64,000 nt of DNA from contig JAKPTB010000104.1 in the NCBI GenBank assembly GCA_029555205.1, positions 62,001-126,000 of the forward strand, read 5' to 3'. This document shows positions 15,854 to 24,456 of this stretch, piece by piece. A program made the position numbers and the translations under genes. Below the pieces are notes generated by a model. It ran no database searches. It was not told the DNA's origin and saw only the letters and a list, made by a program, of their open reading frames with translations. How positions within the stretch are numbered: position 1 is the first letter of the stretch; the number at the start of each line of letters is the position of its first letter. The DNA comes from Bacillota bacterium (lineage in GTDB: Bacteria > Bacillota > Desulfotomaculia > Desulfotomaculales > Pelotomaculaceae).

Positions 15854-17758
15854 ATGAGGTCAAGAGACAGCGCAGTTAATCAGATGCTGGAAGTTGCCCG
15901 GCAAGAAGCCATAGAAACTACCTGGGACCGGTTTGAGGCCCAGTTGCCCCAGTGCGGCTTTGGTGAACTGGGTGTCTGCTGCCGCCACTGTGTTATGGGC
16001 CCCTGCCGGATCAGTCCCTTTGAAGACGGGCCGCAGAGGGGCATTTGCGGCGCCACCGCCGATACAATGGTCGCCCGGGGGCTGGTGCGGGCGATTGCCG
16101 GAGGCGCGGCGGCCCACTCTGGACATGCCAAACACCTGGCCCACACCCTGCATAAATGGGTGAAGGGCGAGGCTCCGGATTATCCCGTGAAAAACGAGGC
16201 TAAACTAAGGGCGGTTGCCACCAGGCAGGGGATTTCCTCCGAGGGACTGGACGTCCGCGAGCTGGCGGCCAAAGTGGTGGAATCGGTATTCAGCCAGTTT
16301 GCCGAAGGAGAGGAGCCACTGGCCTGGGCCGGCGCCACCATGACCGCCGGGCGGGTGGAAGCCCTGGCCAAACTTGGGGTGCTCCCTGTGGGAATAGACA
16401 GCAGCATTGCGGAAATGATGCACCGTACCCATATTGGCGTGGACGCCGACCCGGTCAACTTACTGCTGGGAGGGATCAGCTGTGCCATTGCCGACTATAC
16501 CGGCTGCCATATCGGCACCGACCTTGCTGATATCCTCTTTGGCACCCCTGTTCCCATCCAGAGTGAAGCCAACATGGGCGTTATGAAAGAAAACTCGGTG
16601 AATATCGCCGTACACGGGCACAACCCGGTACTCTCAGATGTCATAGTGCGCATAGCGAAGGAAATGGAGGATGAGGCCAGGGCAGCCGGAGCCGACGGCA
16701 TCATCCTGGTGGGTATTTGCTGCACGGGCAACGAGGTCTTGATGAGGCACGGGATCCCTCCCCTGACCCATGGTGTGTCCCAGGAACTGCCGATCATGAC
16801 CGGAGCTCTGGATGCCATTGTAGTTGACTACCAGTGTGTCTTTCCTTCCCTGGTGGAAGTGGCCCGCTGCTACGGCACCAGGGTGATCACCACCATGGGC
16901 ATGGCCAAAATCCCGGGCGCCACCCATATTGAACTGGTTGAAGGAGAGGCCGTGGAAAAAGCAAAAGAAATCATCAGGCTCGGGATCGAAGCCTTTAAAG
17001 CCAGGAAAGGCCGCCCGGTTAAAATCCCCCAGGTAAAAAACAAGGTCGTGTCCGGTTTTTCAGTGGAAGCCATAGTGGCCGCACTGTCTAAACTGAACGG
17101 GGAAGACCCCCTGAAACCGGTTATTGATAATATTGTGAACGGGAATATCCAGGGTGTGGTCCTTTTTGCCGGCTGCAATAACGTCAAGGTGCCCCAGGAC
17201 AACAACTACCTGGTAATGGCGGAGGAACTGGCTAAAAGGAATGTGCTCCTGCTGGCTACCGGTTGCGGCGCCGGGGCATACGCCCGCCAGGGCTTCATGA
17301 CTCCGGAGGCCACTGAAAAATATGCCGGGGAAGGACTTAAAGCTGTCTTAACCGCCATCGGTGAGGCCAACGGGCTGGGCGGGCCGCTGCCGCTGGTTTT
17401 ACACATGGGCTCCTGTGTTGACAATACCAGGGCCGTCGACCTGGCCGTGGCCATCGCCAATAAACTGGGGGTGGACCTTGACAAGCTCCCGGTAGTGGCG
17501 TCTGCGCCGGAATACAAGACGGAAAAAGCAGTGGCCATCGGAACCTGGGCTATCTCTGCAGGCCTGCCGGTACACCTGGGCGTCGTGCCCCCGGTTCTGG
17601 GCAGCCCCCTTGTAACTTCTGTTCTTACCTCCGGGGTGAAGGACCTGTTGGGCGGCTACTTCATCGTGGAAACAAATCCACACAAGGCAGCTGAAAAGGT
17701 ATTTGCGGCAATCCAGGAGCGCCGGGCCGGTCTGGGTCTGGGCACTTCCCAGTGGTAG
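15854..17758 (+). CDS. cooS: anaerobic Ni-Fe carbon monoxide dehydrogenase catalytic subunit
   Basis: 634 residues, standard for CooS; CO + H2O to CO2 + 2 electrons, cytosolic homodimer. N-terminal cysteines for the D and B [4Fe-4S] clusters (CGFGELGVCCRHCVMGPC then GICGA). C-cluster ligands are all present: His in HGHNP (about 256), Cys in GICCTGNE, DYQCVFP, FAGCNNV, ATGCGAGAYA and HMGSCVDNTRA. ATG 15854 with GGAGGTG. Downstream cooF starts 17 bp after its stop. No acetyl-CoA synthase gene is adjacent, so this is a stand-alone redox CODH, not the ACS-bound form. Confidence 0.97.
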   Translation: MRSRDSAVNQMLEVARQEAIETTWDRFEAQLPQCGFGELGVCCRHCVMGPCRISPFEDGPQRGICGATADTMVARGLVRAIAGGAAAHSGHAKHLAHTLHKWVKGEAPDYPVKNEAKLRAVATRQGISSEGLDVRELAAKVVESVFSQFAEGEEPLAWAGATMTAGRVEALAKLGVLPVGIDSSIAEMMHRTHIGVDADPVNLLLGGISCAIADYTGCHIGTDLADILFGTPVPIQSEANMGVMKENSVNIAVHGHNPVLSDVIVRIAKEMEDEARAAGADGIILVGICCTGNEVLMRHGIPPLTHGVSQELPIMTGALDAIVVDYQCVFPSLVEVARCYGTRVITTMGMAKIPGATHIELVEGEAVEKAKEIIRLGIEAFKARKGRPVKIPQVKNKVVSGFSVEAIVAALSKLNGEDPLKPVIDNIVNGNIQGVVLFAGCNNVKVPQDNNYLVMAEELAKRNVLLLATGCGAGAYARQGFMTPEATEKYAGEGLKAVLTAIGEANGLGGPLPLVLHMGSCVDNTRAVDLAVAIANKLGVDLDKLPVVASAPEYKTEKAVAIGTWAISAGLPVHLGVVPPVLGSPLVTSVLTSGVKDLLGGYFIVETNPHKAAEKVFAAIQERRAGLGLGTSQW

Positions 17759-17775
17759 GGGAAGGAGATGGCATT

Positions 17776-18279
17776 ATGGTGAAGGAAGTATTAATCCGTT
17801 ACGAACGCTGCGTCGGCTGCCTTTCCTGTGAGCTGGCCTGCGCAGTTGCCCACTCCGAAAGTAAAACACTCTTTGGGGCTATCGGAGAAGCGAAGCGCCC
17901 CCTGAAGAGAATTTTTGTCCACCAGGCCGGGGCGAAAAAAGTTCCTCTGAACTGCCGCCACTGTGGCGAGGCCCCCTGCCTGGACGCCTGTATCGCCGGT
18001 TCCATGTACCGGACCGGGGACGGGATCGTAACCAACGAAGGCGGGGAACGCCCGTGCGTGGGGTGCTGGATGTGCGTGATGGTTTGCCCTTACGGGGTTA
18101 TCCGCAGCCAGTTGGATGAAAAACTCGCTGTAAAGTGCGACCGTAATTGCCTGGATGACGCGGGAGTGCCCGCCTGTGTCCGCGCCTGCCCCACCGGCGC
18201 CCTGGTGTATGATTCCATCGAAGGGTTTAGCGAGGACAGGCGCAAGGAGTTTCTGGCCAAGGCTATCGGCGGTTTGTAA
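17776..18279 (+). CDS. cooF: CooF-like four-cluster ferredoxin
   Basis: 167 residues from ATG 17776, chosen because AAGGAG lies eight bases upstream; the frame is open further up but overlaps cooS. Sixteen cysteines in four groups (CVGCLSCELAC, CRHCGEAPCLDAC, CVGCWMCVMVC, CDRNC...CVRAC) for four [4Fe-4S] clusters, as in CooF/HycB-like electron carriers. It should take electrons from CooS and deliver them to the FAD oxidoreductase at the head of the operon. A hairpin follows. Confidence 0.92.
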   Translation: MVKEVLIRYERCVGCLSCELACAVAHSESKTLFGAIGEAKRPLKRIFVHQAGAKKVPLNCRHCGEAPCLDACIAGSMYRTGDGIVTNEGGERPCVGCWMCVMVCPYGVIRSQLDEKLAVKCDRNCLDDAGVPACVRACPTGALVYDSIEGFSEDRRKEFLAKAIGGL

Positions 18280-18335
18280 GGTAACCGTCCAAACAACGGC
18301 AGGATGAACACAAATTGATGGACACAGATTAGTAA

Positions 18336-18357
18336 GAGTCAAGGCCTACCTTGACTC
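18336..18357 (+). terminator. hairpin after cooF
   Basis: Perfect 9-bp stem GAGTCAAGG / CCTTGACTC with loop CCTA. No T tract follows directly, so termination may rely on the next hairpin. Confidence 0.45.
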
Positions 18358-18377
18358 TCCATTTGCAGTAAAGCACA

Positions 18378-18412
18378 GGGAAGCAGGGGTCCGGTTCTTC
18401 TGCTTCCCTTCT
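18378..18412. repeat. REP-like palindrome, possible bidirectional terminator
   Basis: Arms GGGAAGCAG and CTGCTTCCC (18378-18386, 18400-18408) around GGGTCCGGTTCTT, then TTCTG. Its core resembles the element at 20809-20839. Lies between convergent cooF and the cupin gene. Confidence 0.45.
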
Positions 18413-18418
18413 GAATTA

Positions 18419-18760
18419 TTATAAGCTAAATACCACAATCAAAAGCATTTTGAATTGCTTGACAGCATTCAAAGCATGGGGAATTCCGGCCGGCATGACA
18501 ATAGTTTCTCCTTTATTAAGGTTAAATTTTTCTCCCCCCACAGTAATTTCCGCTTGACCGTCAAGCAGGTAAACAAGAGCATCGCCACTTGAAGAATGTG
18601 AACTGATTCCTTCCCCTTCATCAAAAGCAAATAATGTAATACTTACAGGCTTTCCCTGGGCCAGTGTTCTACTGACCACTTGTCCCTTCTGGTATTCAAC
18701 CAGTGAGGCCAGATCCAAAACCCTGGCAAAATCTATATTCTTGATAAAATGTTGTGTTAT
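18419..18760 (-). CDS. cupin-domain protein, apparent ATA start
   Basis: Single-domain cupin (about 113 residues) with the motif SHSSSGDALVYLLDGQAEI and PAGIPHALNA, a small beta-barrel that often binds a metal and a ligand. Start choice: the frame is open up to a TAG at 18773-18775; the only ribosome site (AGGAGG, plus 18769-18774) is exactly eight bases before an ATA codon at 18760, and the 14 extra residues (ITQHFIKNIDFARVLDLA) match the usual N-terminus of these proteins. The in-frame TTG at 18718 has no ribosome site. So initiation is at ATA, or the gene has lost its ATG by one change. Function not known. Confidence 0.75.
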   Translation of the reverse strand: MTQHFIKNIDFARVLDLASLVEYQKGQVVSRTLAQGKPVSITLFAFDEGEGISSHSSSGDALVYLLDGQAEITVGGEKFNLNKGETIVMPAGIPHALNAVKQFKMLLIVVFSL

Positions 18761-18884
18761 TTTAATAACCTCCTATCATTTATATTTGCAGGCAGGTATT
18801 TATTCCCGCTTCACCCCCCTTAATCTCAATTTAACATCATTTTACCCTTTTAAATGATTTAACAGGTTGAAACTAAAGATTAGG

Positions 18885-19616
18885 CTAACAGGTGGCCGGT
18901 TTCCTGCCTTCAACTATGGCCACTACCCCGCCGCATAAGTTGAGATAGCGTGTTTCAACCAATCCGGCTGCGGCGAAGATACCGGCCAGTTCCTTTTGAT
19001 GCACAAAATTCCTGGCCGAATTAAAAAGATACTTATAGGCCTTTTTATTGCCGGAGCACAGCTTACCCATTGCGGGAATTACCCTGTTCAAACACAGCCA
19101 GTAAAACTCCCTGAAAACCGGTATCTCCGGCTGGGCCATGTCCAGTGATACCACCTTCCCTCCCGGTTTGACAACCCGGACCATCTCCTGAACCACTTTA
19201 AAAATATCAGGAACATTGCGCAACCCCCATCCCACGGTGGCGCAGTCAAACACGTTATTCTCAAAGGGCAGGTCCATGGCGTCCCCCTTGATAAACTGGA
19301 TGCTGTCCTTTAGCTCAAAGTCCCTTATGTTTTCCCGGGCGACTTCCAACATGTTTTCGGAAAAGTCCAGTCCCGTTATTTTTCCCGCCGGACCTGCAGC
19401 CCGTGCCTGTTCTATTGTCAGCATCCCGGTACCGCAGCAGACATCCAGACCTGTGCCGCCCTTTGGCAATTCTGCGCGTTTTACTGCCAGCCTGCGCCAG
19501 GACTTGTCCAAACCAAAGGTCATTAGCTTATTCATCAAGTCGTAGTTCCTGGCTATGGAATTAAAGGTATCTTGAACATACTTTGCTTTTCTCTCTTTAG
19601 AGGGTAAATTAGTCAA
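18885..19616 (-). CDS. menG: demethylmenaquinone methyltransferase
   Basis: 243 residues from TTG 19616, with GGAGG eight bases upstream; five codons further up a second TTG lacks a site. UbiE/MenG family: YDLMNKLMTFGLDKSWRR near residue 25, SAM motif GLDVCCGTGMLTIE, DGMDLPFENN-like segment (GDAMDLPFENNVFD), and WGLRNVPDIF. Last step of menaquinone synthesis: C-methylation of the demethylated quinone. It fits with the mqnA/ubiA/ubiD genes 32 kb away. Single gene. Confidence 0.93.
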   Translation of the reverse strand: MTNLPSKERKAKYVQDTFNSIARNYDLMNKLMTFGLDKSWRRLAVKRAELPKGGTGLDVCCGTGMLTIEQARAAGPAGKITGLDFSENMLEVARENIRDFELKDSIQFIKGDAMDLPFENNVFDCATVGWGLRNVPDIFKVVQEMVRVVKPGGKVVSLDMAQPEIPVFREFYWLCLNRVIPAMGKLCSGNKKAYKYLFNSARNFVHQKELAGIFAAAGLVETRYLNLCGGVVAIVEGRKPATC

Positions 19617-19955
19617 AATACTGTCCTCCAAATATCCAATAAGCTAATCAGGCAGGAAAAAGTGACCGGGACTACCTGGTCATATTCTTTTATTATTTAT
19701 TATTTGTATATTTGAACACCGGCCATTCAATTCCCTGCCACAACCGTTTTGAAAGGCTTTAATTGAGCGAATTCTGGAGCTTTCCTGACAACTCTTTCTC
19801 AAAAGGGCGCTACGATAAACCCCTGTAAACACCGGAATAAAAAGAAGCAAGAGCTATATCTCCCTTACTTCCCCATGTTACCCCTCTGTACAATAAAACA
19901 TCCCTCTCTTTTTGCAGCAAAACATCTCTCTCTTTTTTCAGGCCGGGTAAAGGGA
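19617..19955. other. intergenic region, short direct repeat
   Basis: No gene seen. Contains an inverted repeat TGACCGGGACT/ACCTGGTCA near 19662-19682 and a ~22-bp direct repeat AAAACATC(C/T)CTCTCTTTTT near 19896-19938. Open frames here lack ribosome sites. Confidence 0.4.
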
Positions 19956-20723
19956 TCAGAGTGTGAAAGATGGTTCTTTGACAACAGACGCCAATATTTC
20001 CCTGGCATGTTCTTCCTTTTCTGGTGCCCCGCTGATAGCGAGGCGTATTGAGCCCTCTGCACCGCAAACTCCGCCCGCTGCTACAAGTTCGGCGGTTGCA
20101 CCGGTTAGCAGCGTTACGGCTTCGATTTCACTGACAAGCTCACCTGAAACAGGCAGGAGTCTTGGCCCTCCGGCTCCCGGCGCGTTGAGCCTGGCAGCCA
20201 ACTGCTCCAGATTGCCTGGGACCCGCTTTTCCAGGCCCACTGGCAACAGCAGGCGCACCCGTCTTCCTATAACAGCCTGCAAAGCAGCCAGGATTGTACC
20301 GCCACGGGGATCGGCGATAAGTATAGCAGCCCGCCTGTTCAACAAATCCAAAGCATTTGCCCCCTTCAGGATAATGTCACCTTCCTTCAGGTCGTCTACA
20401 ACATCGAAAATGGTTTTCCCCTGCTGCCATTCACCCCCGGTAATCACTACATCACCGGGGAATCCTGCCTCATCGGGAAGCCTGCCCGTATCCAAGGAGG
20501 GCATCCCGGGAGGGAGGGTTATGCCGCGGAAAAAGCGCCTGCGGTTAAATTTCTCCAATTGGCCGGAGGACGCCAGGATTTCCTCGGCGATATAACCATT
20601 TGTGGTTCCAGCGATAATGACAATAGTCCCTGAGCGGAGGGCCGTTTGAACGGCGGGATGAGCCGCTACCGCCCTGGCAATTAACTTTTTACCTGCAGCT
20701 ACAGTAAGAACGACCTGAAACAT
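19956..20723 (-). CDS. conserved protein of unknown function, 255 residues
   Basis: Soluble alpha/beta-looking protein, with a Gly-rich start ([16 protein letters not shown]), [55 protein letters not shown] and a C-terminal half rich in small residues ([12 protein letters not shown]). I do not recognise a named family. ATG 20723, ribosome site AAAGGGGAAG. Notable because a decayed copy of its first third lies at 22531-22700, showing that the organism had a second, related gene. Confidence 0.8.
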   Translation of the reverse strand: MFQVVLTVAAGKKLIARAVAAHPAVQTALRSGTIVIIAGTTNGYIAEEILASSGQLEKFNRRRFFRGITLPPGMPSLDTGRLPDEAGFPGDVVITGGEWQQGKTIFDVVDDLKEGDIILKGANALDLLNRRAAILIADPRGGTILAALQAVIGRRVRLLLPVGLEKRVPGNLEQLAARLNAPGAGGPRLLPVSGELVSEIEAVTLLTGATAELVAAGGVCGAEGSIRLAISGAPEKEEHAREILASVVKEPSFTL

Positions 20724-20808
20724 GATCTTCCCCTTTCTTTTTCTATATTATTTTTCTATATATAATGATGTTTTCGCTTTCCGAAGCAAGCAGCAAGGGG
20801 AAATAAGC

Positions 20809-20839
20809 AAGGGGACGGTTCTCCCGCTTCCTTTTTAGC
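20809..20839. repeat. REP-like element, second copy
   Basis: AAGGGGACGGTTCTCCCGCT core, with AAGC/GCTT flanks, resembles 18382-18412 (AGCAGGGGTCCGGTTCTTCT...). Both are intergenic. Confidence 0.35.
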
Positions 20840-21046
20840 TCACAACATAGCACAAACCTGAACAGTTCCAACAGTTCCCACAGTAGGCCCGTAACTCTTC
20901 TCATGGAAAAAGCTGCTGAATATTTGTTATTCCCGGACAATACCTGATTTCCTTTTTTACATGTGTATTTCATAACAGATTACGATTATCTGGCCTGCTA
21001 GCAATTCTCTGTTTAGGGTTGTTTGCTGATTGGCAAGTTTCCTTCT

Positions 21047-21063
21047 GGTTGATTTATTCAACC
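21047..21063. promoter_or_regulatory. inverted repeat upstream of the XRE gene
   Basis: GGTTGATTTATTCAACC, a 6-bp arm palindrome with 5-bp centre, 20 bp upstream of the -35 box; AATCAACC follows as a possible extra half-site. Candidate operator. Confidence 0.4.
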
Positions 21064-21082
21064 GTAATCAACCACCAATCCA

Positions 21083-21111
21083 TTGTTATATTGGATGAAT
21101 ATACGTACAAT
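21083..21111 (+). promoter_or_regulatory. promoter of the XRE regulator gene
   Basis: TTGTTA (21083-21088), 17-bp spacer, TACAAT (21106-21111), 24 bp before the start codon. Confidence 0.65.
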
Positions 21112-21135
21112 TATAAATGAGGTGGTCATGGCCAG

Positions 21136-22257
21136 ATGAAAGAAATCAATATTGCAAAGACGCTTGTTAGAAAACGCAGGGAAAAAGGTATTACCCAGGA
21201 GGAACTTGCTGCCTATATCGGGGTTTCTAAAGCATCTGTTTCAAAATGGGAAACAGGGCAGAGTTATCCCGATATCACCTTCCTTCCGCAACTGGCAGCA
21301 TATTTCAATATCAGCATTGACGAATTGATGAGTTACGCGCCGCAGTTGACTAAAGAAGAGATCAAAAAACTATACCACCGGTTGTCAGCCGCCTTAGCTG
21401 CCCGGCCTTTTGACGATGTCATGGGAGAATGCCGGAGAATAATTAAAAAATACTATTCCTGTTTTCCGCTGCTGCTGCAGATGGCAGTATTGCTGACCAA
21501 TCATCATATGCTCGCAGAAGATAAGAAAATGCAGGAAGCTATATTAAAAGAAGCGGTGGAGTTATGCATAAGAATTAGAACGGAAAGTGAAGACCTTTGG
21601 CTCTCCAGGGATGCAACTTCTTTGGAAGCAGTTTGTTATCTTATGTTGCAACAGCCGCAGGAGATTTTAAATTTACTTGGGGAATCAATACGACCGGTTT
21701 CAACAGATTACGGGATTGTGGCCCAAGCATATCAGCTCATAGGGAATGTAACAAAGGCAAAAGAAGTAATGCAAATCGGCATGTATCAGCATCTGCTTGC
21801 CCTGATTGGAGCCACGCCGTCCTATTTGCTGCTGAATGCCGGTAACAGCAAGGTAACCGGGGAAATTTTACACCGGTCCTTATCTGTTGCGGCAGTCTAT
21901 GATTTAGAACACTTACATCCGAACATTATGGCCCAGATCTATCTTAGCGCAGCACAGGTGTACAGTTTACAGGGTAATACTGAGAAATCCCTTGACATGT
22001 TACAGAAATATGCAAAAATCTGCACTACCGGCTTCTTTCCCTTTTCGTTACACGGAGATTCTTTCTTTGACGCAATTGACGTCTGGTTTGCAGAGTTCGA
22101 CCTGGGTACCGGTCCTCCGCGGAATGAAAAACTAATCAAAGAAAGCATGCTGCAGGCTGTCCTGTCAAATCCGGCCTTTGCAGCTTTAACTGAACATCCA
22201 CGCTATAAAAGCATCATTGAAACATTAAAAACCAGCCTGGGAGAAAAAAATAACTGA
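21136..22257 (+). CDS. XRE-family helix-turn-helix regulator with long C-terminal sensor region
   Basis: 373 residues. HTH_3 domain at residues 8-62 (RRKRREKGITQEELAAYIGV, SKASVSKWETG). The remaining ~300 residues are helical and TPR-like, reminiscent of peptide- or partner-sensing regulators. ATG 21136 follows GAGGTGG. The next gene, a 71-residue membrane protein, begins 46 bp later and is likely co-transcribed. The palindrome upstream may be an autoregulatory site (inference). Confidence 0.88.
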   Translation: MKEINIAKTLVRKRREKGITQEELAAYIGVSKASVSKWETGQSYPDITFLPQLAAYFNISIDELMSYAPQLTKEEIKKLYHRLSAALAARPFDDVMGECRRIIKKYYSCFPLLLQMAVLLTNHHMLAEDKKMQEAILKEAVELCIRIRTESEDLWLSRDATSLEAVCYLMLQQPQEILNLLGESIRPVSTDYGIVAQAYQLIGNVTKAKEVMQIGMYQHLLALIGATPSYLLLNAGNSKVTGEILHRSLSVAAVYDLEHLHPNIMAQIYLSAAQVYSLQGNTEKSLDMLQKYAKICTTGFFPFSLHGDSFFDAIDVWFAEFDLGTGPPRNEKLIKESMLQAVLSNPAFAALTEHPRYKSIIETLKTSLGEKNN

Positions 22258-22303
22258 ATAGTGTGCTACAAATCTAAAAAAACCAAATTGAGGAGGAAAA
22301 CAA

Positions 22304-22519
22304 ATGAATGGTGTAATGCAAGTTTTACAGCCGGACAATCCTCTATTCTATCTATTAATTGCCTGGGCAGTTGTCTGGAAAGGCATAGCTCTCTGGCATG
22401 CCGCCCGCAACAGGCAACTGGCCTGGTATATCGCGCTTTTAATAGTAAACACCGTTGGGATCCTTGAAATAATCTACCTGGCTTTCTTCAGAAAAAAAGG
22501 TAAGGGTGCTACCTTATAA
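22304..22519 (+). CDS. small membrane protein, DUF5652-like
   Basis: 71 residues with two hydrophobic helices (about 11-27 and 37-60) and a basic tail FFRKKGKG. The pattern LIAWAVVWKGIALWHAA matches DUF5652 proteins of unknown function. ATG 22304 with GAGGAGG at ideal spacing. Pairs with the XRE regulator upstream, which may control or sense through it. Confidence 0.75.
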   Translation: MNGVMQVLQPDNPLFYLLIAWAVVWKGIALWHAARNRQLAWYIALLIVNTVGILEIIYLAFFRKKGKGATL

Positions 22520-22530
22520 TTATTTCCTGT

Positions 22531-22700
22531 TTCATCCGGAAGCCTGCCCGTACCAGTGGCAGGCTTCCGGGGTGGGAGGGTTATATCGCAAAAAAAACGC
22601 CGGCGGTTTAATCCTTTTTATTGACTGGAAGGCGCCGGGAGTTTCCCGGCAATGTATCCCTTTGCAGTTCCCGCCATAACAACAATACTCCCCGAAAACA
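22531..22700 (-). pseudogene. decayed partial copy of the unknown gene at 19956-20723
   Basis: Read on the minus strand in one frame: GSIVVMAGTAKGYIA, then stop TAA where the intact gene has Leu, then GLNRRRFFCDITLPP and TGTGRLPDE. The intact gene has [30 protein letters not shown] and DTGRLPDE at the same spacing. Only this ~55-codon stretch survives; flanks do not match. Its 3' part contains a perfect 13-bp-arm hairpin absent from the intact copy. Confidence 0.75.
22536..22570 (+). terminator. strong hairpin after the XRE/DUF5652 unit
   Basis: Perfect 13-bp stem CCGGAAGCCTGCC / GGCAGGCTTCCGG with a 9-nt loop, 17 bp after the DUF5652 stop. No T tract follows, so termination is uncertain. 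Confidence 0.4.
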
Positions 22701-22927
22701 TAATCCCCGCCTGGCAACTTCGCCCCCCTTTGAACAGGGTTGCCCAAGCCCGGCAAAAGACTGGTTCTGGTCTGCCCAAAAACTCCTTGTTTTAAGACGC
22801 CGGAAACTCCGGGGTTTTCAACAATCCGTTAATTCTCCCCATATTAATAAATTTCCCAATATAAACTCACTAAACCAGGTAAAGCTGAATAGATTACAAG
22901 CATCAAATATAAAATGAGGCAGGATAA

Positions 22928-23845
22928 GTGATCCGAAAGAAGAGCATTTTCTGTATTCTGCTGTTTTTACTGTTGTTAATTACTGCTCTCTGGATTGATT
23001 TTTCGGCTTCAGGCCTGATCAATAACAGGATCAGCCGGGATCCTGCAACCCCGGAATCCCGGGAGCCGGCCGAAAGCATAGGTGAAAACTTGCAAGCGAC
23101 GCCCCCGCCGGGAAGCACAAGGCTGCCCCGGCTCACAGAAACCTGGAATATCTTAGTGGTGGGCATTGATAAGTCCAGCTCCATCGGCGGCTATATCCGG
23201 CCCAAACCATGGCGCGCCGATGTAATTATTATCGCCCGCGTAGATCCGGACAGGCACCGGGTAAGCCTTCTCTCTGTTCCACGGGTTACAAGAGTTAGCA
23301 TACCCGGGCACGGTACGGATAAAATCGCCCATGCCCATGCTTATGGTGAAATGCCTCTGACCATAACAACTGTGGAAAAACTCCTCGGAATTAAGCTGGA
23401 TCATTATGTAAGGGTAGAATTTGCTACCTTTGCAGGGATGGTAGATGTATTAGGCGGTATTGAAATTGATATCCAAAAGGAGTTAAAAACAAAACACTTT
23501 AATTATGTACCCGGCAGGCAAATCCTGAACGGAAAGCAGGCATATGAATACGTTACCAGCCGGGATGAGCCCATGGCCGATCTGGCCCGCATCGATAGAC
23601 AACAACAGCTTTTGCTGGCCCTGCTGACAAAGGTGCGGAATCAGGCAGGTATCCTTGATTATGCGGGTCTTTACCTGGAGTTTAAAAAAAGCTCGGAGAC
23701 TTCCCTATCTTTAAAAGATATACTTAAACTGGCTTTATTTGTCCGGGATTTGAAACCAGATGAGATGCAAATGTATAGGTTGCCGGGCAGGCCTGAATAT
23801 ATAAACGGGATCAGTTACTATATTGCAGAGCCTGACAGCTTGTAA
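22928..23845 (+). CDS. LytR-CpsA-Psr (LCP) family cell-wall glycopolymer transferase
   Basis: 305 residues. N-terminal membrane anchor (about 6-27), Pro-rich linker, then the LCP domain (about 74-235): VVGIDK, conserved Arg/Asp in RADVIIIARVDPD, SVPRVTRV, KIAHAHAYG, and RIDRQQQLL. Members attach teichoic acid or other polymers from lipid carriers to peptidoglycan outside the membrane. The usual SIPRDT motif reads SVPRVT. GTG start at 22928 with GAGGCAGG. Stands alone, convergent to the protease gene. Confidence 0.9.
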   Translation: MIRKKSIFCILLFLLLLITALWIDFSASGLINNRISRDPATPESREPAESIGENLQATPPPGSTRLPRLTETWNILVVGIDKSSSIGGYIRPKPWRADVIIIARVDPDRHRVSLLSVPRVTRVSIPGHGTDKIAHAHAYGEMPLTITTVEKLLGIKLDHYVRVEFATFAGMVDVLGGIEIDIQKELKTKHFNYVPGRQILNGKQAYEYVTSRDEPMADLARIDRQQQLLLALLTKVRNQAGILDYAGLYLEFKKSSETSLSLKDILKLALFVRDLKPDEMQMYRLPGRPEYINGISYYIAEPDSL

Positions 23846-24130
23846 AAAATGAGCATGGAAGTTTTCCCTGAAAAAGGCGGGAATAAACCAGCTGGTTAAT
23901 GCCGAATCCCCTTATTATGCCGGTGTTAATTGACTGGTGACCGTCAGGTTGATTATTATCCCAGATCCTCCGGATAATGTAACCGTTTGCTTGTATTATC
24001 TTCCAATGTATTGTCAATGTATTGTGGTTCTTTGACGCGGCAACTACCTGAACCTAGCTGCCGGTATTCATTGCCCTGTTCGGCCGGTTTTTTGCCATAA
24101 CCGGCATGCTTTTCAGGGGAATCAATAAGT
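23846..24130. other. intergenic region after the LCP gene
   Basis: No gene seen. Contains a tandem 11-bp repeat CAATGTATTGT x2 (about 24003-24025) and a hairpin GCCGGTT/AACCGGC (about 24081-24105). Confidence 0.35.
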
Positions 24131-24159
24131 GGAAAAAGCGGCCTGACGCCGCTTTTTCC
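24131..24159. terminator. bidirectional terminator between LCP and protease genes
   Basis: GGAAAAAGCGGC...GCCGCTTTTTCC, 12-bp stem with A and T runs on either side, so it can act on both strands. Confidence 0.75.
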
Positions 24160-24456
24160 ACTTATCTTAGTACAGCTTCCAAAGAAAGCCAGGTGCCGGG
24201 TACGAAAGAGGGGCTTTGACATTTCAGAAAAACTACCCTGCAGCCCGGACAGGGCTTATTTTTAGATCTTTATTTTTTTTCGACACCCAATCTATCGTAC
24301 AGAATATACGCCCTTCTTGCCTTGAGATCATAAACGACAGCTAAACAGAGATCAGCGCTCCCCCCTATGCACAGGGCTTCCAGCTTGATCTCCTCATCCT
24401 TGTGGGAGAGGTGAATCCTCACTGGCGGATTTTCTTTATCTTTACTTTTGTATAGG
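24131..24456. repeat. ~330-bp direct repeat, copy A (protease 3' end and terminator)
   Basis: Begins at the hairpin GGAAAAAGCGG and runs into the last ~60 codons of the M6 protease gene. Copy B is at 27938-28264, about 90% identical by eye. Confidence 0.88.

Larger units (their letters stand above)
20724..21135. other. intergenic region with REP-like element and divergent promoters
   Basis: No convincing gene (a 76-codon open frame on the minus strand has no ribosome site). Holds a REP-like segment (20809-20839), an inverted repeat and the promoter of the XRE gene. Confidence 0.4.

Noticed and set aside
20743-20973. 76-codon minus-strand frame upstream of the XRE gene
   Set aside because: No ribosome site, no plausible domain, overlaps a REP-like element and the promoter region.
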